Assembly: GCF_000702165.1 (NCBI RefSeq)
Contig: NZ_JNKU01000003.1
Location: forward strand, 1 to 64,000
Reading direction: 5' to 3'
Length of the DNA stretch: 64,000 nucleotides
Source: Sharpea azabuensis DSM 18934
GTDB lineage: Bacteria; Bacillota_I; Bacilli_A; Erysipelotrichales; Coprobacillaceae
The notes under the pieces were generated by a model, which was not told the DNA's origin, did not search any database, and was given only the letters and a program-made list of their open reading frames with translations. Below, in pieces: positions 9,158-18,340 of the stretch. Positions within the stretch are counted from its first letter, which is position 1, and each line of letters starts with the position of its first letter. The position numbers and the translations under genes were made by a program.

Positions 9158-9160
9158 GAT

Positions 9161-9189
9161 TTTACAAATGTTTAACTCTTTGTTATAAT
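9161..9189 (+). promoter_or_regulatory. Promoter of the yneF-like gene
   Basis: -35 TTTACA at 9161-9166, 17-bp spacer, -10 TATAAT at 9184-9189 preceded by TGT (extended -10). Confidence 0.8.
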
Positions 9190-9216
9190 ATAAAAGATTT
9201 ATTGGAGGCGAAAAGA

Positions 9217-9426
9217 ATGGCAAACTTTGCAACTGTTTTTATTTCAGTTATTATTGGTGCTTTAGTTGGTTTCTTCTTTGCTAGATGGATGTTCAAGAGA
9301 GAACTTAAGAAGAATCCACCTATCAATGAAAAGATGGTTCGTGCTATGTTCCAGGGAACTGGCCGCAAACCTAGCGAAGCACAAATTAGAAAAATCATGA
9401 AAAGTATAAATGATCAATACAAATAA
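9217..9426 (+). CDS. YneF family small membrane protein (UPF0154)
   Basis: 69 residues: one N-terminal transmembrane helix (ATVFISVIIGALVGFFFARWM), then a basic stretch and a cytoplasmic tail with PINEKMVRAMFQGTGRKPSE, the conserved core of the YneF family. GGAGG lies 8 bp before the ATG; an in-frame TTG upstream would overlap that site. Bacillus yneF also lies just downstream of tkt. The function of the family is unknown; a single-span anchor with a soluble tail is all the sequence shows. Confidence 0.88.
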   Translation: MANFATVFISVIIGALVGFFFARWMFKRELKKNPPINEKMVRAMFQGTGRKPSEAQIRKIMKSINDQYK

Positions 9427-9446
9427 GGGTGTAAGCCCTTATTTTC
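9421..9446 (+). terminator. Rho-independent terminator
   Basis: Stem AAATAAGGG / CCCTTATTT with a 6-nt loop. It overlaps the stop codon of the YneF-like gene. Confidence 0.8.
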
Positions 9447-9464
9447 TTTTTTGGGAGGATTATT

Positions 9465-10094
9465 ATGAAAATCTATATCACAAGACATGGTAAAACAGTT
9501 TGGAATCAGGAGCGAAGACTTCAAGGATGTCAGGATTCACCTCTTGTTGAACAAGGTATCGAAAACGCCTTAGCTTTGCGTAAAAAAGTAAGTGCAATGC
9601 ATTTTGATGCCATCTATGCTTCTCCAATCAAGCGTGCATATGATACAGCCAAACTTGTCTTTCCTAAAGAAAACATTATCAAGGATGAACGTATTCGGGA
9701 AATGAACTTTGGCTTAGCAGAAGGCAAGTATATTGACCATATGCCTGCTAATCTTAAAGATGCTTATACAAAATTATGGAATGAACCTGATGCTATTGAG
9801 GGGATGCCTGAAGGCGAAAGCTATACAAGCATTATTGAACGTGTGAATGATTTTTTAAATGACATTACTCATAAGAACTATGACAGTGTCTTTATTGTGA
9901 CACATGGTTTCTGCTTCACAGTATTCATGGCCTGTATGCTGCATTTAAGCCGTCATGATTTTGTGAAAGTCAATCGTCAGGTTGTTGATGGCTGTTCGCT
10001 AACGATTGTTGATTATGATGGAGATTATCATATTGAAACATTGGGAGAGAATGACTATCTGCCATATCAGTCTAATGAATCCTATACAAAGTAA
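9465..10094 (+). CDS. Histidine phosphatase family protein (phosphoglycerate mutase-like)
   Basis: 209 residues. The catalytic RHG motif is at residues 6-8 (ITRHGKTVWNQE), with downstream R-x-x-E in ERIREMNFGLAEG and the second histidine in VTHGFCFTVFMAC. This is the branch-1 histidine phosphatase superfamily. The protein is shorter than glycolytic dPGM (about 230-250), so a broad-specificity phosphatase is more likely than a glycolytic mutase. GGGAGG precedes the ATG. It converges on plsY with a shared terminator. Confidence 0.85.
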   Translation: MKIYITRHGKTVWNQERRLQGCQDSPLVEQGIENALALRKKVSAMHFDAIYASPIKRAYDTAKLVFPKENIIKDERIREMNFGLAEGKYIDHMPANLKDAYTKLWNEPDAIEGMPEGESYTSIIERVNDFLNDITHKNYDSVFIVTHGFCFTVFMACMLHLSRHDFVKVNRQVVDGCSLTIVDYDGDYHIETLGENDYLPYQSNESYTK

Positions 10095-10126
10095 AAGAGA
10101 ATGGCTTTTAAACCATTCTCTTTTAC
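10091..10126. terminator. Bidirectional terminator between convergent genes
   Basis: A perfect 14-bp stem, GTAAAAGAGAATGG / CCATTCTCTTTTAC with an 8-nt loop, is A-rich on the left and T-rich on the right. It can serve both the phosphatase gene and plsY, and overlaps both stop codons. Confidence 0.88.
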
Positions 10127-10734
10127 TTTAACCATTTGACTTTCGCTTCTTCACCATGAATGATACGTCCAATATTGGCATGATGTCGATAGATCACTAA
10201 TACTGTTATACAGACATTCGTAATACGTGCGACCATGCTGGGTTCAACAAAGAACATCCCAATACATACAGCAATACATCCAAGCATTGATGAAAGTGAA
10301 ACAAACTTACTAATCTTAAGTGTCACTAAGAATGTTGCAAGAGCAATGAAGAAGGAATAGATATTTGTCACAAGTGTATAAGCAATGGCGCTTGAAACAC
10401 CCTTGCCACCTTTGAACTGGGCAAAGCATGGATAACAATGACCAAAGATACAAAGAAAAGCACAAGGGTAGAATAACTCTGGCCAAAGCTGAAATGTGTG
10501 AATCATGAAACGGGCAAAGAGCACCGTAACAATACATTTTGTTGCATCTAGTGCAATAACCGCAGCGCCTGCCTTCTTCCCTAAGACGCGGCCAGCATTT
10601 GTACCTCCCAAATTATGTGAACCAGACTCCCTGACATCTGTATTATAGAAAACTTTCCCAATTACTAAGGCAAAAGGAATGGATCCATACAGATAGCTTG
10701 CTAGTAAACATAGCGTTGTTAGCAGCAATTTCAT
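10123..10734 (-). CDS. plsY: Glycerol-3-phosphate acyltransferase PlsY
   Basis: 203 residues with about five membrane segments. PlsY transfers the acyl group from acyl-phosphate to glycerol-3-phosphate, the first step of phospholipid synthesis in Gram-positives. The three conserved blocks are visible: YGSIPFALVIGK near the N-terminus, SGSHNLGGTNAGRVLG around residues 37-52, and FGHCYPCFAQFKGGKGVSSA near 97-116. It is divergent from parE, as in many Firmicutes. The ATG is preceded by GGTG on the minus strand. Confidence 0.95.
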   Translation of the reverse strand: MKLLLTTLCLLASYLYGSIPFALVIGKVFYNTDVRESGSHNLGGTNAGRVLGKKAGAAVIALDATKCIVTVLFARFMIHTFQLWPELFYPCAFLCIFGHCYPCFAQFKGGKGVSSAIAYTLVTNIYSFFIALATFLVTLKISKFVSLSSMLGCIAVCIGMFFVEPSMVARITNVCITVLVIYRHHANIGRIIHGEEAKVKWLK

Positions 10735-10855
10735 TATTTTTCACCTCGGTTGTATTATACATGGATTCGCTAAAAATACAATGAAACGAAGCGTAAAAAA
10801 CACGCATATATGCCCAAAATACAATTTTTATTGACTATCCATCAAGAGAAGATTA

Positions 10856-10864
10856 TGTTATAAT
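10856..10864 (+). promoter_or_regulatory. Extended -10 promoter of parE-parC and downstream genes
   Basis: TGTTATAAT at 10856-10864, 24 bp before the chosen parE start. No good -35 lies at 17 bp; TTGACT at 10831 is 22 bp away. An ATG at 10865 abuts the -10 and is probably not the start. Confidence 0.65.
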
Positions 10865-10888
10865 ATGTCGGTTTTAGGAGGTTATAGA

Positions 10889-12853
10889 ATGCCAAAGAGT
10901 CATTATGATGAATCGGATATTCAAATATTAAAAGGACTAGAAGCTGTTAGAAAGAGACCGGGGATGTATATCGGTTCAACAGATAACCGTGGATTACATC
11001 ATTTGGTATGGGAAATTGTCGATAACTCTATCGATGAAGCTCTTGCCGGTTATGGTAAGAAGATAACAGTTACCATCCATAAGGATAATAGTATAACGGT
11101 TGAAGATGAAGGTCGCGGTATGCCTACAGGGATTAATGCTGAAACAGGCAGACCTACAACTGAAGTCATTTTAACAGTATTGCATGCAGGTGGAAAATTC
11201 TCCAGCGATGGCGGATATAAAACAAGTGGTGGCTTGCATGGTGTTGGTTCTTCAGTCGTTAATGCCTTGAGTAGCTATCTTGACCTTACGGTTATGCGTG
11301 ATGGGAAGATCTTTACCCAGCACTTTGAAAAGGGCGGCAGTGTTATTGGAGAACTGAAAACTGTTGGTTCAACAAAGAAAACAGGAACCATTATTCATTT
11401 CATGCCTGATCATGAGATTTTCTCCAATATTAATTTCAACTTTTCAACAATCTCAGAAAGACTTAGAGAAGATGCCTTTCTCTTAAAAGGTATTGAAATG
11501 GTTCTTCATGATGAACGTACTGATCGCCACGAAAGCTATCATTATGAAAACGGATTGGTTGAATTTGTAAATTGGCTTAATTCCGGGAAAGATAAGCTCA
11601 TTTCAAAAATTGTTTCTTTTGATGATAATTCGAACGAAATAGAAGTCGAAGTCGCCTTGCAATTTAATGAAGGCTATCAGGAAAATATTGTTTCCTTTGT
11701 CAACCTCGTTCGTACAAGTGATGGTGGTACCCATGAAATGGGTTTTAAGAGTGGTCTTACAAAAGTTTTTAATGACTATGCAAGAAAATATGATCTTTTG
11801 AAGAAGAAAGATAAGAATCTTGAAGGTAATGATGTCCGCGAAGGCTTAACGGCCATCTTGTCCGTTAAGATTCCAGAAGAATACTTACAGTTTGAAGGAC
11901 AGACAAAAAGCAAGCTTGGTTCACCAATTGCTAAAAACATTCTTGAAAAGGTAACTATTGAACAGCTAACCTATTATCTTGAAGAAAACAAAGAAGAAGC
12001 TGATGAACTTGTCAACAAGATGATCAAAGCTGCAGCTGCTAGAAATGCTGCCAGAAAGGCAAGAGAAGCTTTACGTAATGGCAAGGCCAAAAAAGAAAAA
12101 GCCATACTTTCTGGTAAGCTGGCGCCTGCTCAGAGCCGCAATAAAAACAAGAATGAGCTTTATCTTGTCGAAGGGGATTCTGCCGGCGGTAGTGCAAAAC
12201 AAGGTCGTGACCGTAAATTTCAGGCCATTTTGCCTCTTCGTGGTAAAGTTGTCAATACAGAACGTGCCAGTTTAGCTGATGTCTTAAAAAATGAAGAAAT
12301 TGGCACAATGATTAATACAATTAATGCAGGCTATGGCAGTGATTTTAATGTAGATGATGCTGCCTATGATAAAGTCATCATCATGACCGATGCCGATACC
12401 GATGGTGCTCATATTCAGATATTATTACTGACATTCTTCTATCGCTATATGCGTGGTCTTATCCAAGCAGGCAAGGTTTATATTGCGATGCCACCACTCT
12501 ATAAAATTTCTAAAAAGAATGGCAAGAAAGATAATATTGTTTATGCCTGGGATGATAAAGAGCTAGAAGCAGCAAAAAAGAAAGTGGGCAAAGGTTATAA
12601 TGTGCAACGTTACAAAGGTCTTGGTGAAATGAACGCTGACCAGCTTTGGGAAACAACCATGAATCCTGAAACAAGAACACTCATCCAAGTCACCATCGAG
12701 GATGCTGCTTTAGTGGAACGTCGTGTTTCTGTTTTAATGGGTGACAAAGTTGAGCCACGTCGTGAATGGATTGAAGATAATGTTCAGTTCTCAATGGAAG
12801 ATGATTTTGATGCCTTTACAATGGATCAGAAAGAATTAGTAAAGAAACATTAG
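10889..12853 (+). CDS. parE: DNA topoisomerase IV subunit B
   Basis: 654 residues from the ATG at 10889, which has AGGAGG 8 bp upstream; an earlier in-frame ATG at 10865 adjoins the promoter -10 and lacks a ribosome site. The GHKL ATPase has EIVDNSIDEAL, DEGRGMP and GGLHGVGSSVVNAL. The TOPRIM domain has EGDSAGGSAKQG and the metal-binding DADTDGAHI. With ParC it decatenates daughter chromosomes. The plsY-parE-parC neighbourhood argues for ParE rather than GyrB, which sits near the replication origin in Firmicutes. parC follows 10 bp later. Confidence 0.95.
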   Translation: MPKSHYDESDIQILKGLEAVRKRPGMYIGSTDNRGLHHLVWEIVDNSIDEALAGYGKKITVTIHKDNSITVEDEGRGMPTGINAETGRPTTEVILTVLHAGGKFSSDGGYKTSGGLHGVGSSVVNALSSYLDLTVMRDGKIFTQHFEKGGSVIGELKTVGSTKKTGTIIHFMPDHEIFSNINFNFSTISERLREDAFLLKGIEMVLHDERTDRHESYHYENGLVEFVNWLNSGKDKLISKIVSFDDNSNEIEVEVALQFNEGYQENIVSFVNLVRTSDGGTHEMGFKSGLTKVFNDYARKYDLLKKKDKNLEGNDVREGLTAILSVKIPEEYLQFEGQTKSKLGSPIAKNILEKVTIEQLTYYLEENKEEADELVNKMIKAAAARNAARKAREALRNGKAKKEKAILSGKLAPAQSRNKNKNELYLVEGDSAGGSAKQGRDRKFQAILPLRGKVVNTERASLADVLKNEEIGTMINTINAGYGSDFNVDDAAYDKVIIMTDADTDGAHIQILLLTFFYRYMRGLIQAGKVYIAMPPLYKISKKNGKKDNIVYAWDDKELEAAKKKVGKGYNVQRYKGLGEMNADQLWETTMNPETRTLIQVTIEDAALVERRVSVLMGDKVEPRREWIEDNVQFSMEDDFDAFTMDQKELVKKH

Positions 12854-12863
12854 GAGGAAAAGG

Positions 12864-15479
12864 ATGGCTAAAGAAAAACAACCTGATACAAACATGTTAG
12901 TGATGTCTTTAGATGACATCATGGGCGACCGTTTTGGCCGCTATTCCAAATATATCATCCAGGACCGAGCTCTTCCTGATGTGCGTGATGGCCTTAAGCC
13001 GGTTCAACGCCGTATTCTCTATGCAATGTATAAAGAAGGCAATCTGCCTAATAAGCCTTATCGTAAATCTGCCAAAACTGTTGGTAATGTTATCGGTAAT
13101 TATCATCCACATGGGGATTCTTCAGTTTATGATGCAATGGTACGTCTTTCCCAGGAATGGAAAATGCGTATGCCGCTTGTCGACATGCAAGGTAATAATG
13201 GTTCCATCGATAATGATCCAGCTGCAGCCATGCGTTATACCGAAGCACGATTAGCGCCAATTGCCTTAGAATTACTAAAAGATATTGATAAAGATACTGT
13301 TGAGATGTCACTTAACTTCGATGATACGGAATATGAACCAACTGTCCTTCCAGCAAAATATCCAAATCTTCTTGTCAATGGAGCAACAGGAATTTCAGCC
13401 GGCTATGCGACAGACATTCCCCCTCACAATCTAGGTGAGGTCATTGATGCAACGATTTATAAGATCAAGCATCCTAATGCATCATTTGATGATCTCTATC
13501 AGTTTATCAAGGGACCAGATTTTCCTACTGGTGCGATTGTCGAAGGGAAGCAAGAGATTCAGAAAGCTCTTAAGAATGGACGTGGAAAAGTTATTGTGCG
13601 TTCACGTTGTAAAATTGAGGAAGCAAAGAATATCAATCAGATTGTAGTGACAGAAATCCCTTATGAGGTCAATAAGGCTGAACTGGTAAGAAAGATTGAT
13701 GAAATTCGTTTCAACAAAACCATTGATGGAATTATTGAAGTACGTGATGAATCTGATCGTTCTGGCTTAAGAATTGTCATTGACTTGAAGAAAGATGTTG
13801 ATGCCAACAATACCTTAAACTACTTCTATAAGAATACTGATCTACAAAAGAATTATTCCTATAATATGGTTGCCATTAAAGATAAACGTCCTGTCCAGAT
13901 GGGCATCTGTGACATAATTGATGGCTATATTAATCATGAAATTGATGTTGTAACAAGACGCTCGAAATATGATCTTCATAAAGCTATTGATCGAGAACAT
14001 ATCGTTGCTGGATTGATTAAAGCAGTTAGTATACTTGATGATGTTGTTAGAGTTATTCGTGGTTCAAAGGATAAGAGCGATGCAAAGATGAATCTGATGA
14101 CGACATTTGGCTTCTCTCAAAATCAAGCTGAAGCTATTGTTATGTTGCAGCTTTACCGCTTGACGAATACAGATATTGTAGCTTTAGAGAATGAACAAAT
14201 GGCTTTAAATGAAACAATCAATGAACTTAATGCCATTCTTGATAGTGATAAGGTTTTACGTAATGTCATTATTAACGAGCTAAAAGTTATCAAGAAGAAT
14301 TATCCTTCACCAAGACTCACTGAAATCAAGGATGAAATTAAAGATACTTCAGTCGATCAGCAAGCAATGATCATTCCTGAAGATTGTTATGTCTCACTTA
14401 CACGTGATGGCTATATCAAGAAAATCAGTGAACGTAGCTATAAAGCAAGCGAGAATACAGCTTTTGGCAAGAAAGATAATGATTATCTTGTTGCCCTGAC
14501 GAAAGCCAATACACTTGATACACTTTTAGCCTTTACGGATGCTGGTAATTATTGTTTTATTCCCGTCCATAAAATTGAAGACTTTAAGTGGAAAGAACTT
14601 GGTAAACATATCAGTTATCTTGTCAAAATGGGTAATGATGAAAAGATTATTTCTACACTCTTAGTCAAAGACTTCAATACACCGCTCTATGTCACTTTAG
14701 CAAGTGATAATGGCATGATTAAGCGTGTGCTTTTAAAAGACTTTGAAGTATCTCGCTATACTAAGACTTATAAGGCAATGAATATAAAAGCGCCGCATAA
14801 ACTTGTTGGAGTAGCTTATACAAATGGCCATGACGGCCTTGTATTAGGTTCAACAGCTGGTTATGCAACACTATTTAGCGAAAGCGAAGTATCCATCCTT
14901 TCACCAAAGGCAAGTGGTGTGAAGGCGATGAATTTAAAAAATGATACCTTGGCCTTCATGCAATCCTTTGATCCAGCTCACACTCAGTCCTTGTACATCT
15001 TCACTAAGCCAGCCGGAATAAAACGTCTGCATATAAGCGATATTCCTGCAACAAAACGTGGTGCAAAAGGAATTATCATTGCAAAAAAACCAAAGACAAA
15101 AGAGCAGGATGTCATTGCAGGATATGTTCTCAACAATGATGATAAGCTGACAATCTATAGTGAAAACAACATTATTGATCTTTCACCAACAGATTATAAT
15201 TATGCCAATACTACAAATCGCATGAGTGCAATAAAGAAACTAGAAGGGGATATCACCTTTATCTATGATCCTGCAGTCAAATCAACAAATACCATAGATC
15301 TTAATGAAGAAGGCAACGATATCATTAATATGGAAGTCGAACAAGAACCTCATCTCTTTGATCTTCCAGTAGAAGAATCCCATGAGAAGAAGCTTGTTAA
15401 GAAAACTAAAACAAAAAAAGAAGAACAACATTTTGAAACAATTTCCTTAGAAGATCTTCTTGACGACGACGCTTTCTAA
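12864..15479 (+). CDS. parC: DNA topoisomerase IV subunit A
   Basis: 871 residues, slightly long for ParC. The winged-helix breakage domain carries the catalytic tyrosine at about residue 125 (AAMRYTEARL). The quinolone-resistance region reads HPHGDSSVYDAM, with Ser86 and an acidic residue at position 90, so no classical resistance substitution is seen. The C-terminal beta-propeller is followed by a charged tail with many K and E (about the last 60 residues). AGGAGG precedes the ATG. It forms an operon with parE and probably continues into yqeH 47 bp later, since no terminator is visible. Confidence 0.95.
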   Translation: MAKEKQPDTNMLVMSLDDIMGDRFGRYSKYIIQDRALPDVRDGLKPVQRRILYAMYKEGNLPNKPYRKSAKTVGNVIGNYHPHGDSSVYDAMVRLSQEWKMRMPLVDMQGNNGSIDNDPAAAMRYTEARLAPIALELLKDIDKDTVEMSLNFDDTEYEPTVLPAKYPNLLVNGATGISAGYATDIPPHNLGEVIDATIYKIKHPNASFDDLYQFIKGPDFPTGAIVEGKQEIQKALKNGRGKVIVRSRCKIEEAKNINQIVVTEIPYEVNKAELVRKIDEIRFNKTIDGIIEVRDESDRSGLRIVIDLKKDVDANNTLNYFYKNTDLQKNYSYNMVAIKDKRPVQMGICDIIDGYINHEIDVVTRRSKYDLHKAIDREHIVAGLIKAVSILDDVVRVIRGSKDKSDAKMNLMTTFGFSQNQAEAIVMLQLYRLTNTDIVALENEQMALNETINELNAILDSDKVLRNVIINELKVIKKNYPSPRLTEIKDEIKDTSVDQQAMIIPEDCYVSLTRDGYIKKISERSYKASENTAFGKKDNDYLVALTKANTLDTLLAFTDAGNYCFIPVHKIEDFKWKELGKHISYLVKMGNDEKIISTLLVKDFNTPLYVTLASDNGMIKRVLLKDFEVSRYTKTYKAMNIKAPHKLVGVAYTNGHDGLVLGSTAGYATLFSESEVSILSPKASGVKAMNLKNDTLAFMQSFDPAHTQSLYIFTKPAGIKRLHISDIPATKRGAKGIIIAKKPKTKEQDVIAGYVLNNDDKLTIYSENNIIDLSPTDYNYANTTNRMSAIKKLEGDITFIYDPAVKSTNTIDLNEEGNDIINMEVEQEPHLFDLPVEESHEKKLVKKTKTKKEEQHFETISLEDLLDDDAF

Positions 15480-15526
15480 TTGAAATTTATGTTTATATGA
15501 GTAAAAATAAGTAAAGAGGTGAAAGA

Positions 15527-16612
15527 ATGGAAGAGAAAAGATGTTATGGCTGTGGGGCTGTCATTCAGTCAACAGACCCAAAGAAAATAGGCTATGTGCC
15601 ACAAAGTGCCAATCAAGGGGAACATGTCCTTTGTCAACGCTGTTTTAAATTGCAGCATTATCATCAGCAATTTGATGCAAGTTTAAGTGCTGAAGACTTC
15701 TTAAAAATGATATCCGTCATTGGAGATAAGAATTGTCTTGTTGTCTATATTGTCGACATTTTTGACTATGACGGCTCTGCCATACCAGGTCTAATGCGCC
15801 ATATTGGCTATAATGATGTCCTCTTGCTGGCAAATAAGCGTGATATTCTGCCTAAGAGTCTTAAAGACCATCATATTGAAATGTGGCTAAGAAGAAGACT
15901 CAAAGAAGAGGGAATCAAGCCACTTGATGTCATCTTAACTAGCTGCAAGAAGAATTATCATTTTGATGAAATCTATGATGCCATCGATAACTATCGCAAG
16001 GGCAGGGATGTCTTTGTCGTAGGAATGAGTAATGTTGGTAAATCAACATTCATCAATGGCTTACTTAAACATTATGGCCAAAGCGATGGCTTCATTACAA
16101 CAAGTGAATTCCCAGGAACAACCCTTGACCTCATCAAGATCCCACTTGATGAAAAAAGTGCAATCTATGATACACCTGGCATTATCAATAAGCATCAGTA
16201 TACGCAGGTCGTTGATGCGAAAACACTTAAACTGATCATGCCTCAGGGAGAAGTCAAACCAATGACCTACCAGCTTAATGGTGATCAGACATTATTTATA
16301 GGGGGATTAGCTCGCTTTGATTATTTAGGTGATACAAAAGCAAGCATCACAACCTTCTTTTCTAAGCGCCTTAAGATTCATCGTACAAAGACAAGCAAAG
16401 CTACTTCACTTTATGACAATCATAAAGAATTATCACCTTGTCTTGATCAAATTGCTAGAATGCAGGACATGGTCATGCGTGAATATTTCCTTAAAGATGG
16501 TCAGGAAGTTGTGATCAGTGGTTTAGGTTTCATCACCGTTAAGCCAGCAAATAAAGTAAGAATATATGTACCAAAAGATATCGATGTCTTCGTAAGAGAT
16601 GCATTAATTTAG
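15527..16612 (+). CDS. yqeH: Ribosome biogenesis GTPase YqeH
   Basis: 361 residues. An N-terminal zinc finger (CYGCG near residue 5 and CQRC near residue 36) is followed by a circularly permuted GTPase. G4 (ANKRD) and G5 (SCKK) come before G1 (GMSNVGKST) and G3 (DTPG). This order is diagnostic of YqeH, needed for 30S subunit assembly. The C-terminal region is probably an RNA-binding beta domain. In Bacillus it heads the same cluster (yqeH-yqeI-nadD-yqeK-yqeL-yqeM); aroE, which lies in that cluster there, is missing here. Confidence 0.95.
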   Translation: MEEKRCYGCGAVIQSTDPKKIGYVPQSANQGEHVLCQRCFKLQHYHQQFDASLSAEDFLKMISVIGDKNCLVVYIVDIFDYDGSAIPGLMRHIGYNDVLLLANKRDILPKSLKDHHIEMWLRRRLKEEGIKPLDVILTSCKKNYHFDEIYDAIDNYRKGRDVFVVGMSNVGKSTFINGLLKHYGQSDGFITTSEFPGTTLDLIKIPLDEKSAIYDTPGIINKHQYTQVVDAKTLKLIMPQGEVKPMTYQLNGDQTLFIGGLARFDYLGDTKASITTFFSKRLKIHRTKTSKATSLYDNHKELSPCLDQIARMQDMVMREYFLKDGQEVVISGLGFITVKPANKVRIYVPKDIDVFVRDALI

Positions 16613-16620
16613 GAGAAAAT

Positions 16621-16908
16621 ATGTTAACAGGTAAACAAAAAAGATATTTACGAGCACAGGCTCATCAATTAAAACCCATCTTCCAGATTGGTAAGGATGG
16701 TGTTAGTCATAAACAGGCCAGCAGCATTAATGATGCACTAAAAGCCAAAGAACTCATTAAAGTCAGGTTATTACAGACATGCCCTCAGACAGCTAACGAA
16801 GCAGCTTTAGAAATTGCTGCCCAGACAAAAGCAGATGTCATCCAGATTGTTGGCCGTGTCATCACATTATATAAGCGCAGTGACAAAGTCCTCTATAAGC
16901 TACCATGA
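16621..16908 (+). CDS. yqeI: YhbY/YqeI family RNA-binding protein (CRM domain)
   Basis: 95 residues, one CRM domain. It has the block LTGKQKRYLRAQAHQLKPI at the N-terminus and the GxxG-like IGKDGVS near residue 23. CRM proteins of this type bind pre-50S particles. Its stop overlaps the ATG of the next gene (ATGA), so translation is coupled. Confidence 0.93.
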   Translation: MLTGKQKRYLRAQAHQLKPIFQIGKDGVSHKQASSINDALKAKELIKVRLLQTCPQTANEAALEIAAQTKADVIQIVGRVITLYKRSDKVLYKLP

Positions 16909-18008
16909 AGATAGGCTTATTAGGCGGAAGCTTTGATCCTGTCCATTTAGGACATATCCAGATTGCCCAAGACGCAATCGCTTCATTACAGCTTGACAGC
17001 TTCTGGTTTATTCCAACAAAGCATAATCCCTGGAAAGAAAATGTCACTGCCAGTAACACTGATCGCATAAACATGCTTAAACTAGCGATAAGCAAACAGG
17101 AAAAGATGCAAGTGAGTACAATCGAAATCAATCAGGATTCAAACGAAAAGAATTATACGATTGATACATTGCATACCCTTACTTCATGCTATCCTGATGA
17201 TCAGTTTTATTTCTTAATGGGAATGGATCAAGCCTGTGCGTTTGAAAAATGGAAATCTGCCAAAGACATTTCCAAACTTGTACAACTTGTTGCCTTCAAT
17301 CGAGGCGGATATCCAGAAGATCATGAAAACTTAAAAAAGTATCATTTTCTTAAAATGGATAATCCAGCAATCACTGCTAGTTCAACAGAGATTAAGGATG
17401 GGGCAATCCAGATGCTTGATCCAAGCGTACTGCACTATATCTCATTACATGGTCTCTATCTTGATAGCATGATCAAGAATCGTATGCATAAGAAACGTTA
17501 TCTTCATTCTCTATCTGTTGCCAAGCTGACAGCTGAGTTTACGAAAAATAATGGACTTGATGAGAGAAAAGGCTATATTGCAGGTGTCATGCATGATGTC
17601 GCAAAAGAAATGCCTATTGAGAAAGCTTTGAAGCTGATGCAGGAATACTATCCTGAATATATTGATAAGCCCAAGCCAATCTGGCATCAATGGCTTTCAA
17701 GCTATGTCTGTGAGAAAGAATTTCTTATTGATGACAAGGAGATTCTTAAAGCCATTGAAGACCATACAACAGCATCTACGACGATTTCAAAACTTGGCAA
17801 ATGCTTATATTGTGCCGATAAGCTCGATCCACTAAGAGGTTACGATTCCTCATCGGATATAGCTTTATGCAACAAAGATATTGATGTTGGCTTTAGAAAA
17901 TCATTACAAAGCTTTTATGACTTTTCTAAGGCGAACAACCGTGAAATCGACCCCGTATTTTTTAAAATCTATCATAAATTCATAGGAGAAATGAAATGGA
18001 AAAATTAG
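16905..18008 (+). CDS. nadD: Fused nicotinate-nucleotide adenylyltransferase and YqeK-type HD hydrolase
   Basis: 367 residues, about twice the length of NadD. Residues 1-188 are NadD: GGSFDPVHLGH at 7-17 (nucleotidyl transferase motif) and ASSTEIK at 158-164. This part makes nicotinic acid adenine dinucleotide in NAD synthesis. Residues 190-367 are a YqeK domain with H201, H230 and D231 of the HD site (GVMHDVAKEMP); YqeK-type HD proteins hydrolyse diadenosine tetraphosphate. In Bacillus these are two adjacent genes. The fusion is known in some Mollicutes and relatives. It overlaps yqeI by 4 bp and rsfS by 13 bp. Confidence 0.95.
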   Translation: MKIGLLGGSFDPVHLGHIQIAQDAIASLQLDSFWFIPTKHNPWKENVTASNTDRINMLKLAISKQEKMQVSTIEINQDSNEKNYTIDTLHTLTSCYPDDQFYFLMGMDQACAFEKWKSAKDISKLVQLVAFNRGGYPEDHENLKKYHFLKMDNPAITASSTEIKDGAIQMLDPSVLHYISLHGLYLDSMIKNRMHKKRYLHSLSVAKLTAEFTKNNGLDERKGYIAGVMHDVAKEMPIEKALKLMQEYYPEYIDKPKPIWHQWLSSYVCEKEFLIDDKEILKAIEDHTTASTTISKLGKCLYCADKLDPLRGYDSSSDIALCNKDIDVGFRKSLQSFYDFSKANNREIDPVFFKIYHKFIGEMKWKN

Positions 18009-18340
18009 AATGTATCGTTCGTGCCATGAACGACAAGCTTGCCACAAATATCGTCGCTATTGATATGCGTGAAACAAGCCCTTTATTTGATTATTTTGTA
18101 CTTTGTACTGGCAGTAACCAACGTTTGCTGAATGCCATCAAAGACAATGTTGAAGAACAGTGTGAACTTAATGGATATGAAGTTAAGGCTATTGAAGGCC
18201 TTCGTAACAGCCAGTGGATTTTAATGGATTTAGGTGACATTGTTGTTCATATCTTTGAAGGCGAAGCAAGAGATAATTATAACTTAGAGAAACTTTGGGG
18301 CGATATGCCAAGAGTTGATATTAGCGAGTATTTAAAATAA
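17996..18340 (+). CDS. rsfS: Ribosome silencing factor RsfS (YqeL/Iojap)
   Basis: 114 residues. Recognisable blocks are DMRETSPLFDYFVLCTGSN and GDIVVHIFEGEARDNYNLEKLWGD, the C-terminal signature of the Iojap family. RsfS binds L14 on the 50S subunit and blocks subunit joining in stationary phase. It starts inside the nadD-yqeK 3' end behind GGAGA; another ATG at 17991 is in the upstream gene's frame. It overlaps yqeM by one base. Confidence 0.95.
   Translation: MEKLECIVRAMNDKLATNIVAIDMRETSPLFDYFVLCTGSNQRLLNAIKDNVEEQCELNGYEVKAIEGLRNSQWILMDLGDIVVHIFEGEARDNYNLEKLWGDMPRVDISEYLK

Noticed and set aside
12045-12275. 76-aa frame inside parE
   Set aside because: Alternate frame of the conserved TOPRIM region; no independent signals.
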